Source: Burkholderiales bacterium | GTDB lineage: Bacteria > Pseudomonadota > Gammaproteobacteria > Burkholderiales > SG8-41 | DNA length: 64,000 bases | Assembly: GCA_020854035.1 (NCBI GenBank) | Contig: JADZGE010000087.1 | Coordinates: forward strand, 62,001-126,000 | Direction: 5' to 3' | In this document: in pieces, positions 16,951-26,005 of the stretch | Layout of the letters: each line of letters starts with the position of its first letter | Position numbering within the stretch: the first letter of the stretch is position 1 | The notes under the pieces: model-generated | Database searches by the model: none | What the model saw: only the letters and a program-made list of their open reading frames with translations | Told to the model about the DNA's origin: nothing | Position numbers and translations under genes: made by a program

Positions 16951-17829
16951 ATGGACTGGACTCCCGATTTCATCCCGCGCTCGCCGGTATTCGAGCCGCT
17001 TCACGCGATCGTCACCGGAGTGTTCGGCCCGACCCGGCCGGGTCGCGCGGAACTTGAGCGGCTGCTCGAGCGCCGCGACCCGCCCGTCGTGACCGCGCGA
17101 GGGCTGCCGCTGCGCCTCGCCGCCCCGGTTCGCGATGCAGGCCGCCTCGAGGACCGTTACGAAGCGCGCCTCAACCTGCGCGGCGAACTGACGGTGCGCG
17201 AGGATAGCTGGCACGATTTTTTCAACGTGCTCGTGTGGCTCGTTTTCCCGCTGGCGAAGGCGGCGCTCAACGCGCGCCACTACGCGGAACTTCCGGCGCA
17301 GCGCGCGCGCGCGGCGAGCGCGTCCCGCGCGCCGGATGGCGACCCGGGAGCGCACGCGCGCGGGCGCCCGCGCTGGGGAAATCGCAGCCCCGCGCAGGAC
17401 GCCCTCACCTTGTTCGACGAGGGCGGGATGATCGTCGCCTCGTGCGACGGGGAACTCACCGGGCTGATGCGGGCACGCCGCTGGAAGGCGCTGTTCCACG
17501 AGCGGCGCGAGCGCGTGCGATCCGCCATGCGCTTCGTCGTGTTCGATCACGCCATCTTCGAGAAGGCCCTCGCGCCGTTCCGCGGCATCACCGCGCGCGC
17601 CATCGTGCTCGACGTGCCGTGCGCGCTCCTGGAAGCGCCGTATCCGGAACTCATCCGCGCGCTCGATGCCCGCGCGGCCGAGACGATCCGGGACCCCGCG
17701 CGCCTGGCGGTGACCCGGGACCTCGCGCCGGTGCCGATACTCGGGGTGCCGGGCTGGTGCGCGGAGAACGAGCGCGGGGACTACTACGACGATGCGAGCC
17801 AGTTCCGGCCGGGCCGGGGAACGACGTGA
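16951..17829 (+). CDS. DUF3025 domain-containing protein
   Basis: 292 residues with the DUF3025 core: YEARLNLRGELTVREDSWHD, then NVLVWLVFPLAKAALNARHY (a motif that includes the conserved FPxxKxxLN pattern), and PAQDALTLFDEGGMIV. The C-terminus has the typical VPGWCAENERGDYYDD ending. The family is common in beta- and gammaproteobacteria and has no known function. The 207-bp gap to htpX downstream holds a heat-shock-type promoter but no gene. Confidence 0.85.
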   Translation: MDWTPDFIPRSPVFEPLHAIVTGVFGPTRPGRAELERLLERRDPPVVTARGLPLRLAAPVRDAGRLEDRYEARLNLRGELTVREDSWHDFFNVLVWLVFPLAKAALNARHYAELPAQRARAASASRAPDGDPGAHARGRPRWGNRSPAQDALTLFDEGGMIVASCDGELTGLMRARRWKALFHERRERVRSAMRFVVFDHAIFEKALAPFRGITARAIVLDVPCALLEAPYPELIRALDARAAETIRDPARLAVTRDLAPVPILGVPGWCAENERGDYYDDASQFRPGRGTT

Positions 17830-17974
17830 TGGTGAACGGCGGAGGGAGGACGGGGGCGAGCACGACGCCAAGGTGGCGGCGCGTTCCGGCGGCTCCCCGG
17901 GCCGGCAGGGGTGTACTCCCGGGGGCGTGGAAAATCCGTTAGTATTCAGTATTCTCGACAGAAACACTCGGCTA

Positions 17975-17999
17975 TTGAACTGCGCCAGTCCACCCTCAT
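17975..17999 (+). promoter_or_regulatory. Candidate sigma-32 (heat-shock) promoter of htpX
   Basis: TTGAAC at 17975-17980 and CCCTCAT at 17993-17999 are separated by 12 bp. The sigma-32 consensus is CTTGAAA and CCCCATNT with similar spacing, as in the E. coli groE promoter. Transcription would start about 30 bp before the htpX ATG at 18037. htpX is a heat-shock gene in E. coli, so motif and target agree. Confidence 0.55.
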
Positions 18000-18036
18000 C
18001 TAACCCTCGCCATTCACAACCGGGGCACAAGCTCAT

Positions 18037-18945
18037 ATGAAGCGCATCCTGCTCTTCGTGGTAACGAACTTCGCGGTTCTCGCCGTGCTGAGCATTACCA
18101 TGCAGTTGCTCGGAATCGATCGCGTGCTGGCGCAGGGCGCGGGGCTGAACCTCACGGGGCTCCTCGCCATGGCCGCCGTGTTCGGTTTCGGCGGGTCGTT
18201 CATTTCGCTGCTCATCTCGAAGTGGATGGCGAAGATGGCGACCGGGGCGCACGTGATCGAAGTGCCCGCCGACATGACCCAGCGCTGGCTCGTCGATACG
18301 GTCAGGCGACAAGCCGACAAGGCGGGGATCGGCATGCCCGAGGTCGCGATCTACGAGGCGCCCGAGATCAATGCCTTTGCCACCGGCTGGAACCGCGACA
18401 GCGCGCTCGTGGCGGTGAGTACGGGGCTGCTCAACAACATGAGCCAGGACGAAGCCGAAGCCGTGCTGGGTCACGAAGTCTCCCACGTCGCGAACGGGGA
18501 CATGGTGACGCTCGGGCTCGTCCAGGGGGTGCTCAACACGTTCGTGATATTTCTCTCGCGCGTGGTGGGATTCGTGGTCGACCGGGTGCTCCTAAGGAAC
18601 GAGCGTGGCACGGGGCCCGGCTTCTGGGTGACCACCATCGTCGCCGAGCTCGTGCTCGGGATACTGGCGGCCGTCATCGTTGCGTGGTTCAGCCGGTGGC
18701 GGGAATTCCGCGCGGACGCCGGCGGCGCGAGCCTCGCCGGGCGCGGCAAGATGATCGCCGCGCTGGAGCGGTTGAAGCTGAATCAGGAGCAGTCGAGCCT
18801 GCCGCCGCAGGTCGCCGCCTTCGGCATCTCCGGCGGGGGCGCGCTCATGCGGCTGATGGCTTCCCACCCGCCGCTCGATGAGCGCATCGCCGCGCTGCGC
18901 GCGGCCGACCGGCCCGAGCGCGTGAGCCCGGTGCGCCGCGCCTGA
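18037..18945 (+). CDS. htpX: Heat-shock membrane zinc metalloprotease HtpX
   Basis: 302 residues, close to the usual HtpX length. It is an inner-membrane M48 protease that cuts damaged membrane proteins together with FtsH. Two N-terminal helices (about 5-25 and 37-60) precede the catalytic site H146-E147-x-x-H150 ([13 protein letters not shown]). The third zinc ligand is the glutamate of [11 protein letters not shown], after two further helices (about 158-178 and 192-215). The ATG has only a weak upstream GGGG. Regulation by sigma-32 is suggested by the promoter 40 bp upstream. Confidence 0.95.
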   Translation: MKRILLFVVTNFAVLAVLSITMQLLGIDRVLAQGAGLNLTGLLAMAAVFGFGGSFISLLISKWMAKMATGAHVIEVPADMTQRWLVDTVRRQADKAGIGMPEVAIYEAPEINAFATGWNRDSALVAVSTGLLNNMSQDEAEAVLGHEVSHVANGDMVTLGLVQGVLNTFVIFLSRVVGFVVDRVLLRNERGTGPGFWVTTIVAELVLGILAAVIVAWFSRWREFRADAGGASLAGRGKMIAALERLKLNQEQSSLPPQVAAFGISGGGALMRLMASHPPLDERIAALRAADRPERVSPVRRA

Positions 18946-19071
18946 GCGCGGCGGTCCGACCACGGGGCGGGAGCCCACCGCCACGGGAAAGCGTGGCCCA
19001 CGCGCGCAGGATCGTCTGCTCGAGCCCGGCCGCGGCCGGTGGGCGGCAACGCCCGCACGCGGCGAGGTTCG

Positions 19072-22000
19072 CTACGGGCGCAGGATCGGCGACTTGATGT
19101 TGCCGGTCACGTTGAGAGTGCCACGCGCGACCACGACCGTCCTCGATCCAAGCTCCGCGACCACGCGTCCGGCGAGCTCCCCGCCCGCACCGACGTCGAC
19201 CGTGCCGGTCGCGTTCATCGGCCCGGACCCGAGCACGAGCTTGCGGTAGGAAACCTGCTTGCCGGCCGCATGGATCGAGCCGGTCAGCGTTTCGAAGCGG
19301 GTCTTGCCCCCGCGCACGCCGTCGCGCGCGGGAGATTGCACCGCGCGCACGACGTCGACGTTGTTGATCTCTCCGCGTTCCACGCTGAAAGTGCCCTCGA
19401 CCCGCGGCTCGGAAAACAGCGCCTTCAGCGTCGCTGACTGCAGCGCGAAGGTGGCGGTGGTGCTGACCGTGCCGGTCATCGAGAAATCGCGCGTGATCGC
19501 TCCGAGCACCGTCGCGGCGTCGGCGCCCGTCACGCTCACCTCGCCTTCCGCGCGTATCGCTTCACCCGACCAGGATGCCTTGCCGCTGCCCTTGACGGTT
19601 CCGCGCCCGATCCTGCCCTCCATGCTGGTGACCGTCATCCGCCCCGGCGCGAACACCGCGACGACGTTGAGCTCGTCGAAGGTCAAGGCCGGGCCGAGCG
19701 GCAGCGGCCAGCCGCGCGCGTCGATCGTGGCGCGCCACGTGCCGTCCTTGCGCGCGATGTCGACACGAAGGGCGCTCGCGGCGAGCATCGCGCGTTCGAC
19801 AGCCCCGCTCGCGCCGAGGGTCACGTCCGCGTCGAACAGCGGCGCCTCCATGTCGCGCAACGCGAGCTTGGCGCCTTTCAGTCTCACCTTGCGCAGCTTC
19901 AGCGGCTGCGGCGCCTTCGGCGCCTCGATCCAGCCCGGCACCATGGCGAGAGCGTCCTGGTCCCCGGTGAGGCCGATCACCACCGCTTCGTCGATGTCCT
20001 TCACCGCCGAGAGCAGGGAGAACGGGCCCGCGCTCACCACGATCGAACTCACCTTGATTTCCTGCAGCTTGCCGATGGCGACGTCCTGAAGCGTCAACTG
20101 CGGCGTGGGCAGCAGGGCGTAGCGCAGGTCGCGGATATCCACCGGCACGCCGAGCCGCCGGGAAATCGCGTCCCGCGCGCCGGAGATGTAGCCCGTCAGC
20201 GGCACGAAATGCAGCAGCACCAGCGCGAGCACGATCACCGCCGCGAGCGCGATGCCCGCCGTCCTCGGCCAGCCGCGCGGCTTCTTCTCGCGGATCGAGA
20301 TCGCCGCGTCGCGCGCCTCGTCCTCCCGCTTCCTGCGGTCCTCGGCCGCGGACCGCGCGCGTGCCTCGGCCTCCTGCCGGTAGCGCGCGTCCTCCTCCAT
20401 CTGGGCGAGTTCGCGGGCCTTCAGTTCCGCGACGACGCGCGTCTTCACCTCTTCCTCGGCCTTCGCGCGCATCTGCTGCTCGTTCACCACGCGCGCGACC
20501 GCTTCGGCCTTCGCGCGATCCTCCGCCTGCGCGCGGGCGAGCCGCTCGGCCTCGGCCTTCGCTTCGGCCTGCGCCTTCGAGCGCGCGGCGGCCTCCGCGA
20601 GCGCCTTCGCCCTCGCGACCTCCTGCTCGGCGGCGCGGGCCATCGCCTCGGCTTCGGCGAGCGCCTTGCGCCGCTGCGCGGAATCCTCCGCCGCCGCTTC
20701 GCGCGCCTTGCGCTCCGCCTCCTCGCGCGCCTGGCGCGCGGCCTCCGCCTGGCGCTCGGCGTCCTCGCGCGCCCTGCGCTCCGCCTCGAACTGCGCCGCG
20801 AGTTCCGCCTGCGCCTTGCGCTCGGCGTCCTCGCGCGCCTTGCGCTCCGCTTCGACGCGCGCCTCGGCGTCCTCGCGCGCGCGCCGCTCGGCCTCGATCG
20901 CGGCCTGGACTTCGGCGCGTGCCTTCGCCTCGGCTTCGTCGCGCGCCTTCGCCAGCGCGTCCTCGCGTGACCGGCGCTCGGCCTCGGCCTGCGCCTCGGC
21001 GTCCTCGCGCGCGCGGCGCTCGGCCGCGAACTTCGCCTCGGCGTCCTCGCGCGCGCGCCGCTCGGCCTCGGCGCTCGCCTCAGCCTGCTCGCGAGCGCGC
21101 CGCGACTGCTCCTGCAGTTCGCGCATCTGCGCCTTCGATCGCGCTTCCTCTTCCTCGCGAGCGCGTCGCAGCGTGTCCTCGCGCGCCTTGAGTTCCTCCG
21201 CCTCGCGCTTGCGGGCCTCGGCCTCGGACTTCGCCTTGGCCTCGGCCGCCACGCGCGCCTCGGCTTCCGCGCGGGCTCTCGTTTTCGCCTCCTCGAGCGC
21301 CTTCATCGCGGATTCCATGCGCGAGCGCGCTTCGGCCTCGCCGCCCTCGATGTGCTCGCGCGCCCTGCGCTCGGCCTCGGCCTTCGCGCGTGCCGCCTCT
21401 TCCGCCATCGCGCGTGCCTGCACCACGGCGGCCTCGGCCGCCCTGGCGCGCGCCTCCGCCTCCTCGCGCGCCCTGCGCTCGGCGTCCTCGCGCGCCTTGA
21501 TCTCCTCCTCGACGCGGGCGCGCTGCGCGGCTTCCTGCCGGGCGCGCGCCTCGGCCTGGTGCAGCGCCTCCTGCAGCGCCTTCATCTGCGCTTCCACGGC
21601 CGCCCTTGCCTTCGACTCGGCGTCCGCGTGGGCCCGCGCCTCGGTCTCCGCGCGCGCCCGCACCTCGGCCTCCTCCCTCGCCTTCGCTTCCGCGGCGGTC
21701 TTGGCTTCGACCTCCGCCTTGGCCCGCGCCTCGGCCTCCGCGCGTGCCTTCGCTTCCGCGTCCGCCCGGGCTTTCGCCTCCATCGCGGCCTTCGCGCGCG
21801 CCTCGGCTTCGATCCGGGCCTTGGCATCGGCCGCCGCCTTCGCCTCGGCTTCCGCCCTCGCTCGCGCCTCGGCCGCCGCCCTCGCCTCCGCTTCGGCGCG
21901 GGCCTTTGCCTCGGCTTCCGTCTTCGCCTTCGCTTCCGCGGCGGCGCGCGCCCGCGTCTCGGCTTCCTGTCTCACCTTCGCCTCGGCGGCGGCGCGCGCG

Positions 22001-22428
22001 GCGGTGAGCGCCCGCGCCTTTGCCAGTTCCTCCGCCTTGATCCGGGCCTCGGCCTCCGCATTGAGTTTCGCGACCGCCTGCGGCGAGGTGAAGTCGAGAT
22101 CGTCGCCGATGTCCTGCGCGCCGGGCGGCGAAGAGGGAGGCGGGGCAGCCCGTGCCGCGGGGGCCGCCGCTGCCGCGGGCGCCGCGGCAGCGGCGGCCGG
22201 GGCGGCCGGAGCGGAAAAGACCTTGATGTAGCCCTCGGCTACCAGTTTCTCGAGGGCCTCCGCGAGCTTGGGCCCCGGCATGCCCGACTTCTGCTCGAGA
22301 TCGGTGATGGTCGACTTGCCGTCGACCGAGAGGAACACGAGGCCCACGTCCCGCGACAGCTTGATAGTCTTGTTCCGGACTTCGAGAACGCCCTTGGCGG
22401 TCTTGGCGAAAACGGTCAGTGGGTGCAT
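19072..22428 (-). CDS. Giant coiled-coil membrane protein with AsmA-like C-terminal domain
   Basis: 1118 residues from the ATG at 22428; an in-frame ATG at 22473 is an alternative, and neither has a clear Shine-Dalgarno. Order of parts: residues 1-70 are a small winged-helix-like module shared with the REC protein at 14909-15688. About 72-105 is an Ala/Pro linker. About 115-700 is an unbroken run of Ala/Glu/Arg/Lys heptads (words such as AREDAERRAR and AEAEARAKAE), a very long single coiled coil or helix. About 718-742 is one membrane span (IALAAVIVLALVLLHFVPL). About 745-1118 resembles AsmA/YhdP-type periplasmic beta-rich domains (LQDVAIGKL, ...SGKASWSGEAI). The coil would be cytoplasmic and the AsmA part periplasmic. 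A role bridging signalling and envelope lipid or protein transport is inference. Confidence 0.75.
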   Translation of the reverse strand: MHPLTVFAKTAKGVLEVRNKTIKLSRDVGLVFLSVDGKSTITDLEQKSGMPGPKLAEALEKLVAEGYIKVFSAPAAPAAAAAAPAAAAAPAARAAPPPSSPPGAQDIGDDLDFTSPQAVAKLNAEAEARIKAEELAKARALTAARAAAEAKVRQEAETRARAAAEAKAKTEAEAKARAEAEARAAAEARARAEAEAKAAADAKARIEAEARAKAAMEAKARADAEAKARAEAEARAKAEVEAKTAAEAKAREEAEVRARAETEARAHADAESKARAAVEAQMKALQEALHQAEARARQEAAQRARVEEEIKAREDAERRAREEAEARARAAEAAVVQARAMAEEAARAKAEAERRAREHIEGGEAEARSRMESAMKALEEAKTRARAEAEARVAAEAKAKSEAEARKREAEELKAREDTLRRAREEEEARSKAQMRELQEQSRRAREQAEASAEAERRAREDAEAKFAAERRAREDAEAQAEAERRSREDALAKARDEAEAKARAEVQAAIEAERRAREDAEARVEAERKAREDAERKAQAELAAQFEAERRAREDAERQAEAARQAREEAERKAREAAAEDSAQRRKALAEAEAMARAAEQEVARAKALAEAAARSKAQAEAKAEAERLARAQAEDRAKAEAVARVVNEQQMRAKAEEEVKTRVVAELKARELAQMEEDARYRQEAEARARSAAEDRRKREDEARDAAISIREKKPRGWPRTAGIALAAVIVLALVLLHFVPLTGYISGARDAISRRLGVPVDIRDLRYALLPTPQLTLQDVAIGKLQEIKVSSIVVSAGPFSLLSAVKDIDEAVVIGLTGDQDALAMVPGWIEAPKAPQPLKLRKVRLKGAKLALRDMEAPLFDADVTLGASGAVERAMLAASALRVDIARKDGTWRATIDARGWPLPLGPALTFDELNVVAVFAPGRMTVTSMEGRIGRGTVKGSGKASWSGEAIRAEGEVSVTGADAATVLGAITRDFSMTGTVSTTATFALQSATLKALFSEPRVEGTFSVERGEINNVDVVRAVQSPARDGVRGGKTRFETLTGSIHAAGKQVSYRKLVLGSGPMNATGTVDVGAGGELAGRVVAELGSRTVVVARGTLNVTGNIKSPILRP

Positions 22429-22540
22429 GGGAAGGGATTTTTTCGGATTTTCCGCCGCAATACAACCTCGCACCCGGTCGCGCGCACGCCCGGGCCGGCG
22501 GTCCCGTGCCGGTTCGCGGCGTCCGGCGCGGCAATCGCCA

Positions 22541-22569
22541 TTGCAAGTTGGGTGTCAGTATAGTGTAAT
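22541..22569 (+). promoter_or_regulatory. Candidate sigma-70 promoter for HD-domain gene
   Basis: TTGCAA (22541-22546) and TGTAAT (22564-22569) are 17 bp apart, in an AT-rich island within GC-rich DNA. Transcription would start near 22576, about 38 bases before the ATG at 22614. Confidence 0.45.
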
Positions 22570-22578
22570 AAATCAACG

Positions 22579-22598
22579 GCTAGGGGGTTCCCCGTAGC
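22579..22598 (+). promoter_or_regulatory. 5'-UTR hairpin of HD-domain gene
   Basis: GCTAGGGG pairs with CCCC-G-TAGC (one bulged G) around a three-base loop. It sits between the predicted start of transcription and the ATG at 22614, which has no strong Shine-Dalgarno. It may affect translation. Confidence 0.35.
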
Positions 22599-22613
22599 GG
22601 ACATGGCCCTGAG

Positions 22614-23597
22614 ATGAGCGTTCGGCGTAACGATTTCGACGTTACCAACTCCGTCAATACCACGGACGCCGAAAAGGTCGGCGGCGCCATCTCCGGCATC
22701 TATCAGGATCTGTACCAGGAGGACGCCCCAGCGTCCCTCCGCCGGGCATTCGACGATCTCGGCCGGCTCTACCGCGGCGAGTTTCCCGGCTTCCACGAGT
22801 GCGACACCTCGTACCACGACATCCAGCACGTGCTGGACGTGACGCTCGCCATGGCGCGGATGATGGACGGTTGCGTGCGGGCGACGGACGCACGGCTCGT
22901 GAGCGCCCGAATATTCGCCTTCGGCGTGATCACGGCGCTCTACCACGACTGCGGCTACATCCGCTACCGCCGGGACACGAAGCACCGTAACGGCGCCGAT
23001 TACACCATGGTGCATGTGTCGCGCGGCGCGCGTTTCATCGAGGAGTACCTGCCGGCGCTCGGCATGGCGGATCTTGCCGGGGTCGCGGCGAACGTCATCC
23101 ATTTCACCGGCTACGAGATACCAATCGGGAGGATTCGCCTGCCTGGCCCCGAGTTCCGGCTGATCGGCAATTTCCTGGGCAGCGCCGATATCCTCGCGCA
23201 GATGGCGGACCGTTGCTACCTGGAAAAGTGCCATGACCGGTTGTACCCGGAATTCGTGCGCGGCGGTATCGCGCGCCGCAGGAACGGCGATGGCACCGAG
23301 GAGGTGATCTTCGCCTCGGCCGCCGACCTCATATTCAAGACGCCCCGCTTCTACCAGGGTGCGGCCAAGCGCCTCAACCAGGATCTCGGCGGCTGCCACG
23401 CCTATGTCGAGCGGCACTTTGGCGGCCAGCACGTCTACTTCGACGAACTGGAAAAGAACATCGGCTACGCGCGCAAGATAGCGGTGGCGGGCGACATCGC
23501 GCTGTTGCGCCGCCGCCCGGCGCCCACCACCGAATCGGAGAAGACGGCGGATTCGGGCGACCGGCCGGCCGCCGGCGGGAACGGCGATCCGCTATAG
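22614..23597 (+). CDS. HD-domain metal-dependent phosphohydrolase-like protein
   Basis: 327 residues. The HD-type metal site is visible: H68 and H72 in YHDIQHVLDV, then H111-D112 in TALYHDCGYIRYRRDTKHR, with a further histidine in VIHFTGYE. The arrangement resembles class I cyclic-nucleotide phosphodiesterase catalytic cores (YHNxxHxxDV followed by HDxxH), so hydrolysis of a cyclic or phosphorylated nucleotide is plausible. The final 30 residues are low-complexity. It is divergent from the coiled-coil AsmA-like gene across a 185-bp region with its own promoter. Confidence 0.72.
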   Translation: MSVRRNDFDVTNSVNTTDAEKVGGAISGIYQDLYQEDAPASLRRAFDDLGRLYRGEFPGFHECDTSYHDIQHVLDVTLAMARMMDGCVRATDARLVSARIFAFGVITALYHDCGYIRYRRDTKHRNGADYTMVHVSRGARFIEEYLPALGMADLAGVAANVIHFTGYEIPIGRIRLPGPEFRLIGNFLGSADILAQMADRCYLEKCHDRLYPEFVRGGIARRRNGDGTEEVIFASAADLIFKTPRFYQGAAKRLNQDLGGCHAYVERHFGGQHVYFDELEKNIGYARKIAVAGDIALLRRRPAPTTESEKTADSGDRPAAGGNGDPL

Positions 23598-23624
23598 CCG
23601 ATCCGCGGACCCGCCGCACGCCGA

Positions 23625-24620
23625 TCACCTGATCGCGTTGGTGAGGACGATCTTCCCCGTGTGCCCGCTCGACTCCATGAGGGCGTGTGCCTTGTCCGCC
23701 TGCCCGAGAACGAAGGTCGCGCGTACCACGGCGTTCACGCGACCGGCCTCGATGAGCGGCCACACGCGCGCCTCCAGCTCCCGCGCGACGCGCGTCTTGT
23801 AGGCCGCGGGCCGGGTGCGCAGCGTCGAGCCGGTGTAGGTGAGCCGCTTCAGCATGATGGGCATCAGGTTCACGTCAACCCTGGAGCCGGCGGAAAACGC
23901 GAGCTGAACGATGCGCGCATCGTGGGCGGCCGCCTTGAAGTTGCGCTCGATGTTGGGGCCGCCGACGATGTCGAGAATCACGTTCGCGCCACCCTCCGCG
24001 CGCACCACCTCGACGTAGTCTTCCGCCCGGTAGTCGATGACCCGGTCCGCGCCGAGTTCGCGGCAGATCGCGCAGCGCGCCGCCGGGCTGTCGGTGGCGA
24101 TGACCTTCGCCCCGAAGGCCTTGCCGAGCTGTATCGCGGTGGTGCCGATGCCGCCCGCCCCGCCGTGGACGAGCAGCGTTTCTCCCGCGGCGAGGCCCGC
24201 GCCGATGAAAATGTTGCTCCATACCGTGAAAAACGTCTCGGGCAGGCTCGCTGCCGCCACGAGATCGATGCCCCGTGGCACCGGCAGGCAGTGCTCCGCG
24301 TCGGCCACGCAGTACTCGGCGTAGCCGCCACCGTTCGTGAGCGCCGCGACCCTGTCGCCGGCCGACCAGCGGCTTGCGCCGGCACCGCAAGCGACAACGA
24401 CGCCCGCGACCTCGAGTCCGGGAAGCTCGGAGGCGCCCGGCGGCGCCGGATAGAGCCCTTTCCGCTGCATGAGGTCGGGGCCGTTCACGCCGGCGGCGGC
24501 CACCTCGATCAGCACCTCCCCGTTGCCTGGCCGGGGGACGGGCCGCTCCGCGCGGCGCAGCACCTCGGGTCCGCCGGGCGCGCTGATCTCGACAACGCTC
24601 ATGGTCTCGGGCAGTTTCAT
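23625..24620 (-). CDS. NAD(P)H:quinone oxidoreductase, PIG3/zeta-crystallin type
   Basis: 331 residues of the zinc-less medium-chain dehydrogenase group. The N-terminal GroES-like half has GVNGPDLMQRKGLYP, and the Rossmann half has LVHGGAGGIGTTAIQLGKA. The TIGR-type PIG3 ending is GKIVLTNAIR. Such enzymes reduce quinones with NADPH. The ATG at 24620 is used, but family alignment favours the internal ATG at 24602 (MSVVEISAPGG). It is divergent from a Bug receptor across a 225-bp region with an AT-rich TATACT element at 24675-24680 and no gene. Confidence 0.85.
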   Translation of the reverse strand: MKLPETMSVVEISAPGGPEVLRRAERPVPRPGNGEVLIEVAAAGVNGPDLMQRKGLYPAPPGASELPGLEVAGVVVACGAGASRWSAGDRVAALTNGGGYAEYCVADAEHCLPVPRGIDLVAAASLPETFFTVWSNIFIGAGLAAGETLLVHGGAGGIGTTAIQLGKAFGAKVIATDSPAARCAICRELGADRVIDYRAEDYVEVVRAEGGANVILDIVGGPNIERNFKAAAHDARIVQLAFSAGSRVDVNLMPIMLKRLTYTGSTLRTRPAAYKTRVARELEARVWPLIEAGRVNAVVRATFVLGQADKAHALMESSGHTGKIVLTNAIR

Positions 24621-24845
24621 GTGGGAGGACTCGCTGCGATCCCGGGATGTACCGGCTGCCGGGCCGGGGATTTTTATACTAACATGCGGCAGGCGCGGCG
24701 CTGGCGCACGCCGGCGTCCGCGTTTGGCGGGTGCCCGGTGCGGACCCGTTTGCGCGGTGATTCGACCGTACATGACCATGTGTCCGCTCCTCCATCGTCA
24801 CGACCACTCGCCATCGTCGCGCGCCGGAGCGGCGGGACGGACGGG

Positions 24846-25859
24846 ATGAACCGGATCGACGGCAGGCGATGTTGCTCAGCGCGGGCGGGAAGCGCCGCGG
24901 TGCTGGCCTGCGCGCTGGCGTTCCACGGCGTCACGGGTGCGGCAGCGACCGGCGAACGGTATCCGTCGCGCCCGATCCGGCTCGTGGTGCCGTTCGCTCC
25001 GGGCGGTGGCGCCGACATCTCCGCGCGGCTGATCGCCCAAAAGCTCTCGGAGCGCTACGGCCAGCAGGTCGTGGCCGACAACCGTCCGGGCGCGGGCGGT
25101 ACCGTCGGCACGGAACTCGTGCTGAAGGCGGCGCCGGATGGCTACACGCTCCTGCTCGTCTCGAGCAGCTACGGCGCGAATCCGGCGCTCTACAGGTTGA
25201 GCTTCGACCCGGTTACCGCGTTCGAGCCGGTCACCCTCGTCAGCCAGCAGCCGTTCGTCATGGCGATCCATCTCGGCGTGCCGGCGAAGTCGGTGAAGGA
25301 GTTCATCGGCTACGCGAAGGCGAATCCCGGGAAGCTCAATTATCTTTCCTCGGGGACGGGCGGCATACAGCATCTTGCAACGGAGCTCTTCAAGAACATG
25401 GCCGCCGTGAACCTCGTCCACATCCCGTACCGCGGCGGCAGTTCGGGCGTGAACGATCTCCTCGCGGGGCAGGTGCACATGGTGTTCGGCACGGTGCTGT
25501 CGACGATGCCGATGGTGCGTGCCGGCCAGTTGCGCGCGCTCGCCGTGACGACCCGCACCCGCTCCCCCGGCGCCCCGGAACTGCCTTCCCTCGCCGAGGC
25601 GGGCGTGCCGGGTTATCACGTGAGCGGGTGGTACGCCGTGCTCGCCCCGAAGACGACCCCGCGCGCGGTGACGGCGGGGCTGAACCGCGAGATCGTCGCG
25701 CTGCTCACGACGCCGGAGGTGAAGGAACGGTACGCGAAGGAAGGCAGCATCATCGCGGCGAGCACGCCCGCCGGGCTGACGGCCCATATCCAGTCCGAGG
25801 TCGACAAGTGGCGCAAGCTCGTGCGCGAGGCGAACATCGTTCTCGAGGCGACGCGCTGA
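24846..25859 (+). CDS. Tripartite tricarboxylate transporter receptor (Bug/TctC family)
   Basis: 337 residues with an N-terminal export signal (hydrophobic stretch AAVLACALAFHGVTGAAA). Motifs: IRLVVPFAPGGGADISARL, GQQVVADNRPGAGG and APDGYTLLL. It heads a likely run of codirectional genes: this receptor, an LVIVD protein, a 2-hydroxyacid dehydrogenase, and two more Bug receptors. Each is separated by a 120-150 bp gap, and most of those gaps carry word repeats. Ligand unknown. Confidence 0.88.
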   Translation: MNRIDGRRCCSARAGSAAVLACALAFHGVTGAAATGERYPSRPIRLVVPFAPGGGADISARLIAQKLSERYGQQVVADNRPGAGGTVGTELVLKAAPDGYTLLLVSSSYGANPALYRLSFDPVTAFEPVTLVSQQPFVMAIHLGVPAKSVKEFIGYAKANPGKLNYLSSGTGGIQHLATELFKNMAAVNLVHIPYRGGSSGVNDLLAGQVHMVFGTVLSTMPMVRAGQLRALAVTTRTRSPGAPELPSLAEAGVPGYHVSGWYAVLAPKTTPRAVTAGLNREIVALLTTPEVKERYAKEGSIIAASTPAGLTAHIQSEVDKWRKLVREANIVLEATR

Positions 25860-25875
25860 TGGTGATCGCGGCATT

Positions 25876-25996
25876 GCGTGATTCGGCGACCGGGAGACCG
25901 GGCGCCCGGGATTCGCGGGCGGCCGCTGGCCGAATCGGCCGATAATCCAGTAACCCGGGCGCTCGATCACCGAGTCCCCCTGTCGTTCCGTCACCG
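25876..25996. repeat. Short-period repeat pair, GATTCGGCGACCGGG words
   Basis: The left arm (25876-25918) is a series of degenerate words: GTGATTCGG, CGACCGGGA, GACCGGGCG, CCCGGGATTCG. The right arm (about 25930-25996), read on the minus strand, uses the same style: GTGACGGAACG, GGGGACTCGGTGATCG, GGGTTACTGGATTATCGG. The arms therefore face each other. The right arm reaches to within 10 bp of the LVIVD gene start and overlaps its Shine-Dalgarno side. Confidence 0.55.
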
Positions 25997-26005
25997 GGAG
26001 AGACA

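Noticed and set aside
20361..22231. Long plus-strand frames opposite the coiled-coil gene
   Set aside because: They are antisense readings of repeated Ala/Glu/Arg codons (Ser/Ala/Arg or Pro/Arg runs) with no start signal or fold.
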